Shown here: positions 61,539 to 64,000 of the stretch, one piece after another
Layout of the letters: each line of letters begins with the position of its first letter
How positions within the stretch are numbered: position 1 is the first letter of the stretch
Assembly (NCBI RefSeq): GCF_901827205.1
Contig: NZ_LR594675.1
Coordinates: forward strand, 1,116,001 to 1,180,000
DNA: 64,000 nucleotides
Reading direction: 5' to 3'
Source of the DNA: Variovorax sp. PBS-H4
Lineage (GTDB): Bacteria > Pseudomonadota > Gammaproteobacteria > Burkholderiales > Burkholderiaceae_C
The notes under the pieces: generated by a model
Told to the model about the DNA's origin: nothing
Database searches by the model: none
What the model saw: the letters and a program-made list of their open reading frames with translations, nothing else
Program-made: the position numbers and the translations under genes

Positions 61539-62609
61539 TCAGTCCAATGACTTGAAGCCGGAGTCTTCGACCACCTTGCGCCACTTCACGAAGTCGGCCT
61601 TCACACGCTGCGAGAACTGAGCGGGATCGGCGCCGGCCGGCTTGAAGGTGAGTTGGCGGAAACCGTCCCGTACGCTCGGCTGCTGCAGGGCGACCTTCAC
61701 TGCCGCATGCACCTGATGCACGAACTCCTGAGGCGTCCCGGCGGGGTAGAAGAACCCGGCGTAGTCTTCGGTTGTCAGGTCGGGAAACCCCGCTTCGCCC
61801 GCCGTCGGGACGCCCTGCACGCTGCGTTGTGCACCGCTGGTGGCCAGGAGACGGACGCGCCCGCTGGCAAGGTGCGGCACGATCCCGGCGAGGATTTCGA
61901 CGCCGAAGGGGACCTGTCCTCCGTTGAGCGCCTGCAGGTGCGGCGCACTGCCATTGAACGACACGTGGTTCAACTGGATCCCGGCGGACCGCGCGAGGAC
62001 AGCGCCCAGGAAGTGCGGGATGGAACCCGAAGCCGGGGACCCATAGTTGCCGTTGTCCGGGTCCGACGTCACCCATTGCACATAGTCGGCCAGCGTCTTG
62101 ACGCCGGGCGCCGCGACGGTGCTTGCCACGTAGCCGAACTCCAGATCAACGATGGACGTCACAGGCACGAAATCGCGCAGCGGATCGTACGGTAGGTTGT
62201 TGAATACGAACGGGTAGACCGCCATCAACGAGGACGTACACAGGACCAGCGTATTGCCGTCCGGCTTCGCGGCCTTCGCATAGGCGTTGGCGATGCGACC
62301 GCCGGCCCCGGGTTTGTACTCCACGACGATCCGCGCGTTGAGGGACTTCTCCAGGTGCGGGGCGATGAGCCTGACGACGGCATCTCCCGTGCCTCCCGCA
62401 GGAAATCCCTGAATGATCCGGATGGTGCGCGGTGAGGTGCCGAAGATCTGGCCACGCGCGACCTGCACGCTGCTGCCGGCGCCCAACGCGAGCGCCATGA
62501 GCACATGTCGGCGTCGGGTGGCGTAGCCTCTGCTTGCTGGCGCGGGCCGCGCGGACGGATTTTCCGCGGCATCGATCGCGGCCCTCACAGGAACGGGGGA
62601 TTGCGGCAT
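61539..62609 (-). CDS. Bug/TctC-family periplasmic substrate-binding protein with long N terminus
   Basis: This 356-residue receptor has the mature Bug core with TIRIIQGFPAGGTGDAVVR and VVEYKPGAGGRIANAYAKA. A 30-residue N-terminal extension precedes a twin-arginine-like ATRRRHVLMALALGAGSS segment, so it may use the Tat system, or the true start may be further in. It lies 14 bases after the enoyl-CoA hydratase gene, in one operon. Confidence 0.9.
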   Translation of the reverse strand: MPQSPVPVRAAIDAAENPSARPAPASRGYATRRRHVLMALALGAGSSVQVARGQIFGTSPRTIRIIQGFPAGGTGDAVVRLIAPHLEKSLNARIVVEYKPGAGGRIANAYAKAAKPDGNTLVLCTSSLMAVYPFVFNNLPYDPLRDFVPVTSIVDLEFGYVASTVAAPGVKTLADYVQWVTSDPDNGNYGSPASGSIPHFLGAVLARSAGIQLNHVSFNGSAPHLQALNGGQVPFGVEILAGIVPHLASGRVRLLATSGAQRSVQGVPTAGEAGFPDLTTEDYAGFFYPAGTPQEFVHQVHAAVKVALQQPSVRDGFRQLTFKPAGADPAQFSQRVKADFVKWRKVVEDSGFKSLD

Positions 62610-62623
62610 CGTGCGTGCGACGA

Positions 62624-63400
62624 TCAGCGGCCGCGGAACACCGGGGGCCGCTTTTCCGCGAACGCGCGCCGCCCCTCCAGACGGTCTTCGGTGTCGCGCA
62701 GCACGCCGAAGGCCTGGCGCTCCAATTCCAAACCAGCCGCCAGCGGCAACTCGCGCCCCATCATGGCCAGGCGCTTGACTGCTGTCATCGCCAGCGGCGC
62801 ATTGGCGGCCATGGTGCGCGCAAGTCCGAGCGCGGTCTCCAGCAAGTCAGGCAAGGGCACCACACGGCTGACCAGGCCGATCCTCAGCGCCTCCACGGCG
62901 TCGATGCGGTCGCCCGTCAACAGCAGTCGCATCGCATCCGATTGCCCCACGGCGCGGATCAGGCGCTGCGTGCCGCCGGCGCCCGGGATGCTGCCCACGC
63001 GCACTTCGGGCAAGCCGAACTGCGCATTGTCGGAACAGACGCGGATGTCCGCCAGCAGCGCCAACTCCAGCCCACCCCCCAACGCAAAGCCATTGATGGC
63101 AGCTAACACGGGTTTGTGGGTCTGCAGCGTGCCAAAGTTGAAATGCTTAGCGCCGCCGCGAAAGACCTGCCGAGCTGGGCTGTCAGCAGGTGGCATCGTC
63201 TTCTTGAGGTCTGCCCCTGTGCAGAACGCACGCTCACCCGCACCAGTCAGGACGAGCACGCGGATTTCCTCGTTGCTCGAAACCTCGTCCCAGATCTCGA
63301 GCAATTGCTCGTTGGACTCTGGATCGATGGAGTTCATGGCCTCGGGCCGGTCCAGCGTGACGATGGCAACGCCATCCTCGATTTTCGTGGTGATGGGCAT
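62624..63400 (-). CDS. Enoyl-CoA hydratase/isomerase (crotonase) family protein
   Basis: This 258-residue crotonase-fold protein has LDRPEAMNSIDPESNEQL, the oxyanion segments GAGERAFCTGADLKK and INGFALGGGLELALLADIRV, and Glu in LPEVRVGSIPGAGGTQRL as catalytic acid. The second catalytic Glu of classical hydratases seems to be Gly/Ser here (VGSIPGAGG), so isomerase or hydrolase activity is possible. I chose the ATG at 63400; the longer frame overlaps the CoA-transferase gene. Confidence 0.92.
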   Translation of the reverse strand: MPITTKIEDGVAIVTLDRPEAMNSIDPESNEQLLEIWDEVSSNEEIRVLVLTGAGERAFCTGADLKKTMPPADSPARQVFRGGAKHFNFGTLQTHKPVLAAINGFALGGGLELALLADIRVCSDNAQFGLPEVRVGSIPGAGGTQRLIRAVGQSDAMRLLLTGDRIDAVEALRIGLVSRVVPLPDLLETALGLARTMAANAPLAMTAVKRLAMMGRELPLAAGLELERQAFGVLRDTEDRLEGRRAFAEKRPPVFRGR

Positions 63401-63410
63401 GGATTTAAGT

Positions 63411-64000
63411 TCAGTTCCGCGGAGGGGTGGCGGCTGGCGCCGCCTCGATGTGGTCCGCTGGCACGCCGCACTCGACGAGCACTTCGCGGGTGTGCTGCCC
63501 GAGCGTCGGGGCGGCCCGTCGAGCCCGAGGCCGCTCGCCGACCGCACCCAGCACGCTGCGCGGCAGCGTCAACGCGCCTGCGACCGGGTGCTGCAACGAC
63601 TCGGCGAGCGCGGCTTCAACGAAGGGCGCGGACTGCGCAACCTCGGCATAGTTGTTGATGGGACCGCAGATGATGTCCACGGCTGTGAACTGCTCGAGCC
63701 AGAAGGCGCGTGGTTGCCCAAGCATGCGCGCTTCGAGCAGGCGCAGCAGAGCCTCCCGGTGGTGCAGTCGACTATTGTTTTCAGCGAAGCGCGGATCGGA
63801 TGCAAGCTCCGGCGCCCCGATTGCGGCACACAGCGCCTGCCATCGCGCGGGGTGATACGCCGCCACCATGATCCAACCGTCGGCACAACGCAGCGCTTCG
63901 TTCGGCGTCGAATACGACGCCGCGTGCCCCTGCGGGCCTGGCACATGACCGTCTGCAAAATAGGACGCAAAGCTCACGTGCTGCAGCGCGATGGCGCTGG
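63411..64000 (-). CDS. CaiB/BaiF-type (family III) CoA-transferase, 5' end outside window
   Basis: The C-terminal half (at least 190 residues) of a type III CoA-transferase shows YSTPNEALRCADGWIMVAAYH, RFAENNSRLHHREALLRLLE and the C-terminal TLGQHTREVLVECGV. The frame is open to the window edge, so the N-terminal half with the catalytic Asp lies outside. It activates an acid with CoA for the hydratase encoded ten bases downstream. Confidence 0.92.
   Translation of the reverse strand, partial: SAIALQHVSFASYFADGHVPGPQGHAASYSTPNEALRCADGWIMVAAYHPARWQALCAAIGAPELASDPRFAENNSRLHHREALLRLLEARMLGQPRAFWLEQFTAVDIICGPINNYAEVAQSAPFVEAALAESLQHPVAGALTLPRSVLGAVGERPRARRAAPTLGQHTREVLVECGVPADHIEAAPAATPPRN

Noticed and set aside
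1..64000. Mobile elements, CRISPR arrays, tRNA or rRNA genes
   Set aside because: I looked for transposase motifs, regularly spaced repeats and tRNA-like folds by eye and found none. Absence is not proven without a search.

Overview
The window reads as chromosomal or large-replicon DNA of a high-GC betaproteobacterium, most likely order Burkholderiales (Comamonadaceae or Alcaligenaceae type). The basis is the codon use, five Bug/TctC-type periplasmic binding proteins without membrane partners, a Burkholderiales-style 16-strand porin, and a dense series of LysR, TetR and MarR-controlled catabolic operons. I see no rRNA, tRNA, CRISPR array, insertion sequence or phage gene. It is an accessory catabolic region made of at least six modules.

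Module 1 (about 1-10340, plus strand): the end of a branched-chain-type ABC importer with LivM and LivG fused in one protein, LivF, a metallo-beta-lactamase-fold hydrolase, a VOC protein, fumarylacetoacetase, a truncated CoA-transferase subunit, MFS and EamA transporters, an Old Yellow Enzyme and two EthD-domain proteins. An SDR and a divergent TetR regulator follow (10756-12572).

Module 2 (12878-20347): a minus-strand operon with a RutA-like LLM flavin monooxygenase, its flavin reductase, a frameshifted ornithine-cyclodeaminase-like gene, a Bug protein, a bicupin ring-cleavage dioxygenase and a porin. A divergent TetR gene faces it, and a perfect 18-bp inverted repeat lies between them.

Module 3 (20486-29023): LysR and divergent Bug protein, serine hydrolase, FAD oxidoreductase, TIM-barrel isomerase/dehydratase-like protein, shikimate-dehydrogenase-like protein, haloacetate-dehalogenase-like hydrolase, SMP-30-like lactonase and an NTF2-like protein. 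Tight ATGA overlaps indicate one operon.

Module 4 (29113-38228): a nine-gene minus-strand operon with FAH-family protein, second bicupin dioxygenase, SnoaL-like protein, HpaH hydratase, flavin reductase, TauD/TfdA dioxygenase, Bug protein, cytochrome P450 and VanB-type reductase, under a divergent LysR. A LysR/MFS pair and a frameshifted hydrolase follow (38251-42242).

Module 5 (42361-60334) is the best understood. It encodes a complete peripheral route for a pyridine carboxylate, best explained as picolinate, through 6-hydroxypicolinate, 3,6-dihydroxypicolinate, 2,5-dihydroxypyridine, N-formylmaleamate and maleamate to maleate. It has a MarR regulator, deformylase, three-subunit molybdenum hydroxylase, four-component Rieske oxygenase, ACMSD-family decarboxylase, NicX-type dioxygenase, NicF-type amidase and a five-gene ABC importer. 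A 16-bp near-palindromic sequence occurs twice, once at each side of the divergent promoter region, and fits a repressor operator.

Module 6 (60506-64000, minus strand): two Bug proteins, an enoyl-CoA hydratase/isomerase and a type III CoA-transferase cut by the window end.
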